Source: Promethearchaeota archaeon
GTDB lineage: Archaea; Asgardarchaeota; Lokiarchaeia; Sigyniarchaeales; SOKP01
DNA length: 64,000 nucleotides
Assembly (NCBI GenBank): GCA_019057795.1
Contig: JAHLWS010000043.1
Span: forward strand, 1 to 64,000
Direction of reading: 5' to 3'
Shown: positions 45,321 through 54,258 of the stretch, in pieces
How the letters are laid out: the number at the start of each line of letters is the position of its first letter
Position numbering within the stretch: the stretch's first letter is position 1
The notes under the pieces: model-generated
The model's database searches: none
What the model was told of the DNA's origin: nothing
Seen by the model: the letters and a program-made list of their open reading frames with translations, nothing else
Made by a program: the position numbers and the translations under genes

Positions 45321-45761
45321 TCATTTTAGTTCTAAATACTGAAGACGTGAGTACCCCTTTTTTATGAAGTCATAATCAAGGAGCTCGATTTTTTCTGGAA
45401 TTATTTTTAAGAGTAAATTTCTTTTTCCTCTGACCATTTTTTGAGCTTTTTCAAAATCATCATCCCCTTCTCTCAAAAAAATCAATCTCTCTTTCCCGGA
45501 AGCGGTAATTTGCATCCCTTGGATTTTGCCGGTATCCATAGGCGTATAGATTCCAATGCTCACAATTGGGTTTTCCTCGATATTTTTTACCTTCCTTCCC
45601 GGAGCAGGTCCCACATAAATATTAAAATCGTCAGATTTCTTATCCATATAAAAGTCCATTGGAGTCGCGCGAGGTACATTATCCGAACAAGTGCATAAAA
45701 CAATTATTTTTCTTTTTTCTAAAAAAGCCCGTATTTCCTTTTTTAGCTCTTCTTCAGGCAT
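45321..45761 (-). CDS. Pyridoxamine 5'-phosphate oxidase-like flavin-binding protein, 146 aa
   Basis: The split-barrel pattern is clear: IRAFLEKRKIIVLCTCSDNV, PRATPMDFYMD, FNIYVGPAPGRKVKNIEENP with the phosphate-binding RK, then IVSIGIYTPMDTG and GMQITASGKERLI. Such small proteins bind FMN or F420 and reduce or sense small molecules. No substrate can be given. The start at 45761 agrees with the fold beginning immediately. Confidence 0.85.
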   Translation of the reverse strand: MPEEELKKEIRAFLEKRKIIVLCTCSDNVPRATPMDFYMDKKSDDFNIYVGPAPGRKVKNIEENPIVSIGIYTPMDTGKIQGMQITASGKERLIFLREGDDDFEKAQKMVRGKRNLLLKIIPEKIELLDYDFIKKGYSRLQYLELK

Positions 45762-45879
45762 TATTTTTCCAATAATAGATTCACCTTTTTCAATTGTTAT
45801 TTATTAGAAGTAAATCATAAAGAAAAGCTTAATGAGGAATAAAATTAGAATTTTATAACCTAATTTATAGAAAATAAAT

Positions 45880-47013
45880 TTAGAATTGGCTGAAGTTAGA
45901 GTGTGGAAATTCTGTACCATCGATTGCCGCTTGAACGTAAGGAGAGATTGGTCCTCGTCCTAAAGCCATAATCCTAATTTTTGAGCCTAACATTGGATTT
46001 ATGGAAGTCCCAAATTTGAGAGAAGCGTCTTCAGGAATTTCGCTTGAGACTGTCGAGATAATCTTATCTATTTGGGATAAAGATAGCTGGTGATCTCCCG
46101 AAACTGAAACTATACAATTATCGACTTTTTTAATATCTGGTTCTAAAAGGGGGTTGTGAAGCGCTAATCTTGCTTTTTTTATTAAATCGGCTTCGTCTCC
46201 TAAGGATTCTGTGATACCTATTAAACCAGAAGGGTATTGTCCTTTTTTTTGAATTACTTTTCTCACATCAGCGTAATCAATGTTGATCAAACCACAATTG
46301 TTTATTAAATTAATAATTTCGTTAATGCTTCTAATTAAAACCTCATCCATAATCTTAAAGCCGGTTAAAATGGGGAGCTTTTGATTGAAGCGTAGAAGAT
46401 TATCATTTGGGACAGGGATTAATGTATCAGAATATTTTAGAAGTTCTTCTAAACCTTTTTTTGCTCTTAGGCTTCGTTCTGCTCCTTCAGATGTAAAAGG
46501 CACCGAGCAAAACGATACAACCGTAGCGTTGTTCTTTTTTGCTTCCCTCGCAACTATAGGTGCTGCACCTGTACCCGTACCGCCTCCCAATCCAAACGTT
46601 AAAAAAATTACATCTGCGTTTAAAGCTTGCGAAAGTCGATGGACATCTTCTTCTGCAGCAATAGTTCCAATACTAGGGTCGTTGCCTGAACCCAATCCGT
46701 TACAAGTTTCCTTTCCGATTAGTAGTTTCTGATTAGAATTTGAATAATATAAATCGTGAGCATCTGTGTTAATATTTAAAGTTTCAATAAATTCAGAACC
46801 CATATCTTGCATTCTTGAAACTGTATTATTTCCTGCGCCACCAATTCCAACTACTATAGATTTTATCTTTAAAACTTTAAGTAAATCCAAAAGATATTTA
46901 TCGCTATCTAATCTGTTAGAATTTACATTTTGACGGGCAATTTCGTTAAATCTAGACCTTACTGATGTTCTTGATCTCGCTAAATCGCTTAAATCTAATT
47001 CATCATTATTCAT
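45880..47013 (-). CDS. ftsZ: Cell division GTPase FtsZ
   Basis: I start at ATG 47013 (MNNDELDLSDLARS) because five residues upstream form an unlikely hydrophobic leader. The nucleotide loop is VVGIGGAGNNTVSRM, the tubulin signature is FGLGGGTGTGAAPIVA, and the polymerisation loop reads NIDYADVRKVIQKKG with the catalytic Asp residues. The C-terminal domain follows to IRIMALGRGPISPYVQAAID with no long tail or conserved C-terminal peptide. FtsZ forms the division ring. An N-terminal stretch of about 50 residues, charged, precedes the GTPase core. The upstream region has repeated motifs suggesting regulation. Confidence 0.95.
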   Translation of the reverse strand: MNNDELDLSDLARSRTSVRSRFNEIARQNVNSNRLDSDKYLLDLLKVLKIKSIVVGIGGAGNNTVSRMQDMGSEFIETLNINTDAHDLYYSNSNQKLLIGKETCNGLGSGNDPSIGTIAAEEDVHRLSQALNADVIFLTFGLGGGTGTGAAPIVAREAKKNNATVVSFCSVPFTSEGAERSLRAKKGLEELLKYSDTLIPVPNDNLLRFNQKLPILTGFKIMDEVLIRSINEIINLINNCGLINIDYADVRKVIQKKGQYPSGLIGITESLGDEADLIKKARLALHNPLLEPDIKKVDNCIVSVSGDHQLSLSQIDKIISTVSSEIPEDASLKFGTSINPMLGSKIRIMALGRGPISPYVQAAIDGTEFPHSNFSQF

Positions 47014-47497
47014 AATTATCAACCACAATTAGGAGCAATTTATAATATTGAGTATTATATCCAAATAATATAAGAAAGTAATATGCAAGTAATATTTAAA
47101 ATCGATTCGAATCTATTCTGTTTTGATATCACATCTATATTATTACTCTTCAAATATTACTGATATAACATTTGAGTAGTACAAAGAGAATATAATAAAA
47201 TTAAAGAAATGCTTGATGTTTATATTAATATTCCTCCCTTTTTTTTTCTCACAATTTTAATAATTTACGACAAATTTACAGGTTTATATATTACACCAAT
47301 TTCCATAACAGATTCTTAATTGTAAAATAAGAAAGAAGAAGAATTGTTTAAAAAATGATTAAAATTAAAAATTTGTATAATGCATCCTACAATTCAATCG
47401 AATTTCTACTTGTTCGTGTGAATAAAAGAACACATTTAAAAGTAAATAAATTTATAAGACTGAATTTTCATTCAATATATGTTCGGGGTTAAATAGT
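47014..47497. other. Intergenic region upstream of ftsZ
   Basis: About 480 bases without a convincing gene. A 46-codon plus-strand frame at 47355-47492 (MIKIKNLYNASYNSIEFLLV) might be accidental. The part next to ftsZ carries the repeated motif described separately. AT content is very high. Confidence 0.4.
47076..47161. promoter_or_regulatory. Repeated AGTAATAT motif upstream of ftsZ
   Basis: AAGTAATAT occurs at 47076-47084 and again at 47087-47095, spaced 11 bases, one helical turn. The inverse AATATTACT is at 47153-47161. This arrangement could be an operator for a dimeric regulator controlling ftsZ. It lies 63-148 bases upstream of the ftsZ start. In DNA this AT-rich, chance is a real alternative. 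Confidence 0.3.
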
Positions 47498-47737
47498 ATG
47501 GAAATTGAATTAAATAATAAAACAACTGATGGGACTTTCAATGATTCTGATAATGAGAATCTAATCAAGGTGAGAGCTATAATTAGTTGTCCATCTGGAG
47601 ATTATATAAAAAAGTTCAGAAATCAATTTCCTAGAAAAGATTTGGAGCTTATGGTGGTGGCTTTTAAGATATTCGATTTCATGACATGTACTAAATGTGG
47701 TGAGTTACTATCGCTGCGTTTAGAGTTTGAAATTTAG
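47498..47737 (+). CDS. Small protein with C-terminal CxxC, 79 aa
   Basis: ATG 47498 gives MEIELNNKTTDGTFNDSDNE, an acidic tail, then IKVRAIISCPSGDYIKKFRN and FDFMTCTKCGELLSLRLEFE. The CxxC is near residue 65 and a lone Cys near 31 could join it as a ligand. It is alpha/beta in look. Family unknown. Convergent with the EndoQ gene. Confidence 0.5.
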   Translation: MEIELNNKTTDGTFNDSDNENLIKVRAIISCPSGDYIKKFRNQFPRKDLELMVVAFKIFDFMTCTKCGELLSLRLEFEI

Positions 47738-47809
47738 CTAATATAATAAAACTTCTTGTATAACTCGTTCTAAAAATTAGCAGAAACTTAATTTTAGGTT
47801 TTAAAAAAA

Positions 47810-49150
47810 TTAGATATTAAGTTGAATTTGTCCGTAAGTCCCGCCACCCCCTGGTGTGTATTCAATTTTGTTCGCTCTTATTGCTTCAATGACAGACGCA
47901 ACCCCCTCATCAATTTTTATGATTTTTTCCAAAGGGATTTCTATTAACACCTCAAATTCGGTTCCAAGTTCATTTATTATTTTATTGTAAGTATTTAAAA
48001 CTGTCTTGCTATTCGTGCTTTTAATATGTTTAACAGATCTTATTATGTCAAATAAGGGTACGGCATTAATGTATGGCGGTCTATGGTTAGGGTATATTGG
48101 TTCTGGTGACGTAGAAATAACTTCAATCCTTTCACTTACACCTAATTTAATTTTGATGTTTTTATTGAACTTTTCCTTACAAGCGGGGCAAGTAACTTTT
48201 CCTTTAGCTATGCTGTTGATATATTCCTTTCTTGCTTTTATTGGGTCGTTTGCGAGAACTTTTACAAAATCTTCCGTTATTGAATATTGATTAAATAAAG
48301 AACTACCTTGCTTTTTTGTTTTTTTGAATATAATTCTTCTTCTACATTTATGGCAAAACATATTAAAGTATTTCCCTAATTTGGGATGAAGTCCTACATT
48401 TAATTCAATTTTACGTTGATTTTTTCTTTCAATTGCTAAAACTAATTCTTCAAAAGAGGGATTATCCATTTTGAATTTATTAAATTCTCTTCCTAAAGCG
48501 CGAGGTCCTTCAGAATGGGCATCACTATTGCTAAGAAAAGTTACATTTTTAAGGCAATCTAATCTATCAGCTAAATCTGTGTTGGCAGATAACCCTAATT
48601 CTACAAATTTGACTTTTTTTTCGGCATCTTGATAACAATCTTTAAGAGTCTTAAATTTGTTTTGACGAAAAATTGCTTTGAAGGGGGTAAAAGCGTGTGC
48701 GGGTCCGATAATTGCCCCCAAATCAGTGATTTTATCAACTAATTCAGCAGGAGTTAAGTTCACTCGCGGACGTCCCCCCCACTCATCTAAGAGATTTTTC
48801 GAATAGGGTTTGATTTTTTTTTGAACTTCCCTTACAGTTGAAAAGTCAGGGAAAAATACTACTTCGTGAACACTTTCAATATCTTCAATTTCAGTTTGTA
48901 AAATAAAGAATGTATCTTTATATGAGAATGATCCGTCATTATTCTTCTTTAAATTCTTTTCTAAATACTTCAACCAATCAGGTTGCAGCACATCTCCAGT
49001 TCCAAGGATATCGAGTCCTTTTTTTTTGCAAGTCTCAACCATGGTATCTAAATTTAGGTTTTTAGATACTGCTATTGAATGTGGAGAGTGGATATGTAAA
49101 TCTGCATTAAAATCATTAAAATCCATTAGATCCATATAAATTTTAATCAA
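47810..49150 (-). CDS. PHP-domain endonuclease, endonuclease Q-like
   Basis: An archaeal-type DNA repair nuclease. The PHP metal motif is ADLHIHSPHSIAVSKN (H-x-H), then LDILGTGDVLQPDWLKYLE, then IIGPAHAFTPFKAIF and LSNSDAHSEGPRALGREF with the final D-x-H. A zinc-finger module follows (CHKCRRRI and CPACKEKF), then the C-terminal helical region ending EYTPGGGGTYGQIQLN. This order matches EndoQ, which cuts DNA 5' of deaminated bases such as uracil and hypoxanthine. The start could be ATG 49150 or MDLMDFNDFNADLH, five codons later. Confidence 0.88.
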   Translation of the reverse strand: MIKIYMDLMDFNDFNADLHIHSPHSIAVSKNLNLDTMVETCKKKGLDILGTGDVLQPDWLKYLEKNLKKNNDGSFSYKDTFFILQTEIEDIESVHEVVFFPDFSTVREVQKKIKPYSKNLLDEWGGRPRVNLTPAELVDKITDLGAIIGPAHAFTPFKAIFRQNKFKTLKDCYQDAEKKVKFVELGLSANTDLADRLDCLKNVTFLSNSDAHSEGPRALGREFNKFKMDNPSFEELVLAIERKNQRKIELNVGLHPKLGKYFNMFCHKCRRRIIFKKTKKQGSSLFNQYSITEDFVKVLANDPIKARKEYINSIAKGKVTCPACKEKFNKNIKIKLGVSERIEVISTSPEPIYPNHRPPYINAVPLFDIIRSVKHIKSTNSKTVLNTYNKIINELGTEFEVLIEIPLEKIIKIDEGVASVIEAIRANKIEYTPGGGGTYGQIQLNI

Positions 49151-49181
49151 ATAAAAAGTTTAATTCAAAAAGAATAAGCAA

Positions 49182-50255
49182 TTATTTATTTTCTAATTGC
49201 CATTTAAAACGCCTTTCATTCCATTCTTTAGCTTTATCGGGTTGCCCTAACTTCTGATAACAAAGAACCATAGATTCCCCAAAATCTAAATCAGAGGGAT
49301 CGAGCGAGATACTTTTTTTAAAATGTATTAAAGCCTTTTTATAATCATTCTTTACATCGCAATAAATTTGACCTAATTTCTTATGAGCATTAGCATTATC
49401 TGGATCGGATCTAAGAGTGTTTTGAAAATATATTATGGCATTATTAAAATCTTTTAAAGCGCTATAACTAATTGCTAAATTTTCATATAATATCGCATCT
49501 TCTGACTGTAGGTTCAAAGCTTGTTCATAACATTCTACCGATTCCTTGAAGTTATCATTAAAAGTGTGTGATAATCCTAAGTTATTCCAAGCTTCTACGA
49601 AATGAGGGTCGAGTTCTGTTGCCTTTTTGTAGCATTCGATTGCTAAATCGTAATCATTTTGTTCATAAACAACATCTCCTAAATCAAACCATAATTCGGC
49701 GTTAAACGGATCGAGATCAAGCGCTTTTTTATAGTACCTAATCGCCTCCTCATAATTTTGAATGCTATAATAAATAATAGCAAGATTATTGTACAATAAT
49801 GGTTCGTCGGGGTTAATGTTTAGAGCCTTTTCATAGCACTGTATCGCCTTATCGTATTGCTCGTTTTCTTTATAAATTAAAGCGATATTATTCCAAACAT
49901 CAGTGTATCCCGGATCATATTCTAAGGCTATTTTATAAAATTTTAACGCTTCGTCGTATTCTTCTAAGTCTTCGTGCGCAAATCCTAAGTTATAGTAAGC
50001 TATTGCATCATCGGGTTCTATTTCAATTGCTTTTTGGTAGCACTTTATTGCTTCTTTATACTGGCGCACCATACTAAATGAGAGCCCAAGATTATTCCAA
50101 ACTTCAGAAAAATAAGGATTAATTTCAATAGCTTTTTGGTATGACTCTATTGCATAATCGTACTTGTTTTCGTCGTAATAAGCATCTGCTAAATTAATCC
50201 ACGCATCAGCGTCGTTAGGATCTAATTCTGCTGACTTCTTATATCGCTCAATCAT
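49182..50255 (-). CDS. TPR-repeat protein, 357 aa
   Basis: Ten or so tetratricopeptide repeats of 34 residues run the whole length, each of the form AWINLADAYYDENKYDYAIE, then AIEINPYFSEVWNNLGLSFS, and so on. I start at ATG 50255 (MIERYKKSAELDP), since the 25 residues before it are hydrophobic and lie outside the repeat register. TPR solenoids bind partner proteins. It is the third gene in an operon with a nucleotidyltransferase-domain protein (6 bases away) and a long coiled-coil protein. Confidence 0.88.
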   Translation of the reverse strand: MIERYKKSAELDPNDADAWINLADAYYDENKYDYAIESYQKAIEINPYFSEVWNNLGLSFSMVRQYKEAIKCYQKAIEIEPDDAIAYYNLGFAHEDLEEYDEALKFYKIALEYDPGYTDVWNNIALIYKENEQYDKAIQCYEKALNINPDEPLLYNNLAIIYYSIQNYEEAIRYYKKALDLDPFNAELWFDLGDVVYEQNDYDLAIECYKKATELDPHFVEAWNNLGLSHTFNDNFKESVECYEQALNLQSEDAILYENLAISYSALKDFNNAIIYFQNTLRSDPDNANAHKKLGQIYCDVKNDYKKALIHFKKSISLDPSDLDFGESMVLCYQKLGQPDKAKEWNERRFKWQLENK

Positions 50256-50336
50256 TTTATAAATCAGATATTTCTTAGAAAAAAAAAACGTTTCATTCCT
50301 ATTATTTTTTTGGAAAATTAAAAAGTTCATTAATTA

Positions 50337-51377
50337 CTATTTATTAATTATCATTTTATCTTGAATTTGATTGGTTAATAAAATTCTTAGGTAACTTTTA
50401 TCGTTTCTGAACTTTACTTCTTCTAATTTACCCGTAACTAACACATTTTCACCTTTGATTGCTTGCTCGCAAAATCTTCCTCTAAACGAATTAATTTCAT
50501 TAAGATTCTTTAAATTTATATTCTTTGGAATAATTTTGCTCTCTAAAACTTTTAAATGCTCTATTTTATAAGAACAAGGAGTAAAAATCGAATTGGTTGA
50601 ATCAGTAATTTTTGCTTTAATTTTTATTCTCCCTAAATTCTTGAATTTATAATCGTAATAAGTTCCATTCCAATCTTTAGGACTTTTAATATACCTTATA
50701 AAAAAATCAATTCCATGAAATTTTCCTTGGTGTAACTTCTTTTTTTCACTTTTCAGAAAATCCTTGAAGCTAATATCAGACCCTCCGACTCTCCATTTAT
50801 AGTGAGTTTTATATTCCTCTAAATTATACATTCTACAATTGTTTGAAGCCTGAAAAATATTTTTTAATTTATCTTGAAATTTTAAACTAACTTGAGTACC
50901 ATATATAACTATGTCAATATCTGAGCTTTTTTTATTTAATCCAATCATAGGGGACCCAGATATCCCAATAGAATTTTCCGGAATATCACCCTTATGTAAT
51001 AAAAGTTCACATAGATTTTTAGACTGAATTTCTGTTTCTGTTAATTCATTTTTATCTTTAAGCTTTTTAAAATAGGCTCTAGGAGTGTAAATTTGTTTTA
51101 TATCTTCTAATTTGACTCCTTGAAGTTCTAAACCAATATTTTTAGAAAAGAATAGATATTGAGGATATTGCTCTCTTAATTTTGAGTACCTCTCATCGAG
51201 CGAATATATTTTTTTAAATTTAATGTCATCCTTTATTCTATCTCCATTTTGATCAGGATAAAATCTTAAAAAACAAATCTTACGATCAGGGGGGTGATGA
51301 ATACCTTTTATATCAAAAAATAGATGGTCTTGTTTTGTTTCAAGGTAGTCTCCTTCAATTCCTTTTGGAATTTTCAT
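50337..51377 (-). CDS. Nucleotidyltransferase-domain protein, 346 aa
   Basis: The motif IGISGSPMIGLNKKSSDIDI (about residues 137-156) followed by VIYG is the G-S-x-x-x-G-x-x-S-D-I-D of DNA-polymerase-beta-type nucleotidyltransferases; the third Asp falls further on in GGSDISFKDF. The N-terminal 110 residues open MKIPKGIEGDYLETKQDHLF with a small beta domain (ICFLRFYPDQNGDR). The C-terminal region resembles an OB-like strand set with GRFCEQAIKGENVLVTGKLE. Known archaeal relatives are uncharacterised. Substrate unknown: RNA, protein or small molecule. Sandwiched between the coiled-coil and TPR genes. Confidence 0.75.
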   Translation of the reverse strand: MKIPKGIEGDYLETKQDHLFFDIKGIHHPPDRKICFLRFYPDQNGDRIKDDIKFKKIYSLDERYSKLREQYPQYLFFSKNIGLELQGVKLEDIKQIYTPRAYFKKLKDKNELTETEIQSKNLCELLLHKGDIPENSIGISGSPMIGLNKKSSDIDIVIYGTQVSLKFQDKLKNIFQASNNCRMYNLEEYKTHYKWRVGGSDISFKDFLKSEKKKLHQGKFHGIDFFIRYIKSPKDWNGTYYDYKFKNLGRIKIKAKITDSTNSIFTPCSYKIEHLKVLESKIIPKNINLKNLNEINSFRGRFCEQAIKGENVLVTGKLEEVKFRNDKSYLRILLTNQIQDKMIINK

Positions 51378-51390
51378 AGGTATCCCAAAC

Positions 51391-52494
51391 TTAATATTTT
51401 GAAGGGGTTTTTGATTTGATTTTATATTTTGGAATCTCTTTTATTTTTCTTAACTCTTTTTCAAAATCTCGCTTTTCTCTAAGAAATCTCTCTTTATCAC
51501 TTTTTAATTTTTCTCTTTCTCTTCTAATTGCCTGTTTTTCATTCTGTATCATCGATTTTTCTTTTTCCAATTGTTTAGACTCATTTTTTAATTTTTTAAG
51601 CTTATTCTCTAAATTACGAATTTTATGTTCTAAAGAATAATAAGTATCTTCTGCTTTCGGAACTTTTCTATCTAATTCCTTTAATCTTGCTTCTTGCCCT
51701 TTTTTCTTTCTTCCTAATTCTCTTACATCACGATCTACTTTCTCTTTATACTTGTTCAATCCTTCTTTTTTTTTATCAACTTCACGAGATTGAAGATTTA
51801 ACTCTTTTTTTTTATATCGAACTTTTTCTTTTTCATCTTTTAATTTTCTTTTCTCATCCTCGATTCGATTTTTTTCATCTATTTTTTCTCTTCTCAAACT
51901 ATTGATTTCTTTGGTTAGATTATCTCTTTCTCTCGTTAAATTCTTAATTTCATTTCTCAAATCCATTAATGCGTTTTCCAACTTTTCATTAGTTCTTTCT
52001 AACGCAATTTCTCTCCGTTCCATACCTGGTATTTTAGTTTTAATTTCTTTAATTCTATCTTTTGCTCTTTCTTTTTCTTTTTCTAAATATTTATTCTCAC
52101 TCTTTATCTCATCTTTTAATCCTTGTAGTTTCTCTTGATATCGTTCTAAGTTAGCATTTTTTTGATCTAATTCCCTTTCTCTTAAAGCTATATTATCTCT
52201 ACTTTGCTTTATTTCATTTCTCATAGCGTCTAATTCATTTTTTAATTTTTCACGTTTATTTTGTAGGTTTCTCACTTGAAGTTCTTTTTCTTTTCTTTTC
52301 TTTTCTAAATCTTCAATATTTTCGTGGTATCCTTCAACTTTTTTAATAACCTGTTCCCATTCGTTTTTCTCTTTGTTCAATTTAGCTGTTTCTTCCTTAA
52401 TTTTTTTGAGTAATTTCGCATCTGGAATAACATCTAATTGCTCTTCAGGTGTTTTTTCTCGAATTTGGTATTTAGGAATGGGTTTATCATTCAT
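51391..52494 (-). CDS. Long coiled-coil protein, 367 aa
   Basis: From about residue 15 to 355 the protein is an uninterrupted charged coiled coil rich in K, E and R (LKNELDAMRNEIKQSRDNIA and similar). The ends share the motif PKYQIREKTPEEQ near the start and IPKYKIKSKTPSKY at the end, so both termini carry a Pro-Lys-Tyr-x-Ile-x-x-K-T-P motif. No membrane segment and no ATPase motif. The repeated terminal tag may mediate self-assembly or docking. It leads the operon with the nucleotidyltransferase and TPR genes. Confidence 0.75.
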   Translation of the reverse strand: MNDKPIPKYQIREKTPEEQLDVIPDAKLLKKIKEETAKLNKEKNEWEQVIKKVEGYHENIEDLEKKRKEKELQVRNLQNKREKLKNELDAMRNEIKQSRDNIALRERELDQKNANLERYQEKLQGLKDEIKSENKYLEKEKERAKDRIKEIKTKIPGMERREIALERTNEKLENALMDLRNEIKNLTRERDNLTKEINSLRREKIDEKNRIEDEKRKLKDEKEKVRYKKKELNLQSREVDKKKEGLNKYKEKVDRDVRELGRKKKGQEARLKELDRKVPKAEDTYYSLEHKIRNLENKLKKLKNESKQLEKEKSMIQNEKQAIRREREKLKSDKERFLREKRDFEKELRKIKEIPKYKIKSKTPSKY

Positions 52495-52675
52495 GGTATT
52501 TGTAAAAACTCATATAATTTTTAAGTATAATATAGTATTTTTCACTCTAAAGTGTTTGCAATTTACTTTAATTACTTTAAAGCCAATTTTTGTTGTCGAT
52601 TTATATATTATCATTTCCATTATTTCTTAAAAAGAAATTTAAAATTTATAATTCTAAACTAATGGTGTGTATCTA

Positions 52676-53077
52676 ATGGGTTTTGAGGAAGATAATAACG
52701 AGGAATTTGATGAAGAATTTGACGAAGATCTAGATGAAAACCTTGAGGAAGAATTAGATGAGCCTTCTACAAAGTCCCCCACGGAAGATTTTACAGTTAA
52801 AACTCCAGATGATAAAATCTCACATGAAGGAAAAAAGATTTCAGTGTATTTTCTATCAACCATAGGACCTGGTGAGAAAAAACAAAAATTACTTGTCTAT
52901 ACTGGAAATTTAGTAAGAGATATAAAAGAGACTGTAGCAAATTTGTTTGCTTTAGATCCTGCTGACTTTCATCTCTCATCCGGGGGAGTTACCATGGATG
53001 AGGGTAATCAATTAAGTGATTATAATTTGTCTGATGGAGACGATATATTACTAATTCCAGCTAGCGTTGCTGGTTGA
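52676..53077 (+). CDS. Ubiquitin-fold protein with acidic N-terminus, 133 aa
   Basis: I start at ATG 52676 (MGFEEDNNEEFDEEFDEDLD) to match the paralogue at 63753. The first 40 residues are acidic and disordered. The C-terminal domain of about 78 residues has the ubiquitin strand order: ISVYFLSTIGPGEKKQKLLV, VRDIKETVANLFALDPADFH, then LSSGGVTMDEGNQLSDYNLS. The last resembles ubiquitin's AGKQLEDGRTLSDYNI. It ends DDILLIPASVAG with no Gly-Gly, so conjugation like ubiquitin would need trimming or is absent. Its 3' end is duplicated at 60351. Confidence 0.85.
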   Translation: MGFEEDNNEEFDEEFDEDLDENLEEELDEPSTKSPTEDFTVKTPDDKISHEGKKISVYFLSTIGPGEKKQKLLVYTGNLVRDIKETVANLFALDPADFHLSSGGVTMDEGNQLSDYNLSDGDDILLIPASVAG

Positions 53078-53304
53078 ATAAGTTGGAAGGATCCAAAAGT
53101 TAATATTATTTTCTCCTTCTCTTTTCTCTTGAAGGAATCAAATCGGTGAGAGTTATTATGGTTTTTAGCATAGCAATTGTATGTTTTTTATTTGAATTAA
53201 AAAGTAAAAATCTTTGTTTTAATTTAGAAATCGGTCAGCATCAAAACATTTAAATACTTGACGAATCTTGTTCTTCTTAGCTCGTTTACTAGAAGAATAC
53301 TTTC

Positions 53305-54141
53305 ATGATTGAATTTAAAGTTAACGATTACGTCTCGCTTCGATTGGAAGATGAGAAGACCGTTATTTATGTAGCTGGCAAAAGGTTTAGGCAGTGTATA
53401 AATTTATTGCTATATATCCCCGTTGATGAAATACGCGAATTTGACCAAATAGAGTCTATTGACGAAGCCGCGGAAAGACTCGATAAATCGACGGAAGACG
53501 AGGTTTCACCAATAATAATTCCGGCTAAAGTTGAATTCTGGGGGCACTGCAGCAATTTACAGGTTTGGTTCGAAAAAAACTACGATACAAGAATTCTTCG
53601 TTCCAACATAGCTTTTCCGTTATTAAGAAAATTAAGCGAATCGGGCGATATGGTTGCTCTAAGAGTATTCAAAGAAGAAATCGCAAAGAGATTTTCTCAA
53701 GGGCACGATACCGTTTGCAATTTTCTAATTGAAGAAGGATACATGGACTTACTTAACAGAGAAGAGGTTCTTAGCTTAAATATCGAACAAATAGAAGTTA
53801 TACACGAATTAGAAGACTTGTTAGGAACAAGAATTAAGTTTAAGACGGGAAAACATTTATTCGAACAAGGGTTCGTGCTTGATAAAGGAATTATCAAAGG
53901 GTTAGTGTTAGACAGCTGCGATCTTGAAGAACTTCCCAAACCAGTAAGAAAACTAAAATCGTTAGAAGTACTTAAACTGCACGGTAATCGTTTAGAAACG
54001 CTTCCAGAATGGATCGGCGAACTTCGGAAATTAAAGTCTTTATATGTGCAAAACAATCGGTTGATTAGACTTCCAAACTCGCTCGGGAAGTTGAGTTCTC
54101 TTGAAAGTATAAAACTTTTTTTTTTTTTTTTATTGGCATGA
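53305..54141 (+). CDS. Leucine-rich repeat protein, 3' end cut off at a poly-T run
   Basis: Residues 1-190 form the N-terminal part common in Asgard LRR proteins (MIEFKVNDYVSLRLEDEKTV, then CINLLLYIPVDEIREFDQIE). Repeats of about 23 residues begin near 195: LVLDSCDLEELPKPVRKLKS, LEVLKLHGNRLETLPEWIGE, and so on. The third full repeat ends at LGKLSSLESIKL, after which a run of 16 T residues at 54116-54131 encodes FFFFF, and the frame closes at 54141. Family members usually carry more repeats. Either the poly-T is a breakpoint where the end was lost, or its length is misread. Past it, a short frame at 54138-54221 (MNNKPEINFTTPSQG) belongs to something else. Confidence 0.75.
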   Translation: MIEFKVNDYVSLRLEDEKTVIYVAGKRFRQCINLLLYIPVDEIREFDQIESIDEAAERLDKSTEDEVSPIIIPAKVEFWGHCSNLQVWFEKNYDTRILRSNIAFPLLRKLSESGDMVALRVFKEEIAKRFSQGHDTVCNFLIEEGYMDLLNREEVLSLNIEQIEVIHELEDLLGTRIKFKTGKHLFEQGFVLDKGIIKGLVLDSCDLEELPKPVRKLKSLEVLKLHGNRLETLPEWIGELRKLKSLYVQNNRLIRLPNSLGKLSSLESIKLFFFFLLA

Positions 54142-54258
54142 ATAATAAACCTGAAATTAATTTTACAACGCCTTCTCAAGGTAATATATCAATTTATAAA
54201 CAACTACATTATTTTTGAGATGAGGTTTATGATAATCCTACAGATTTATAGAGAAAAT

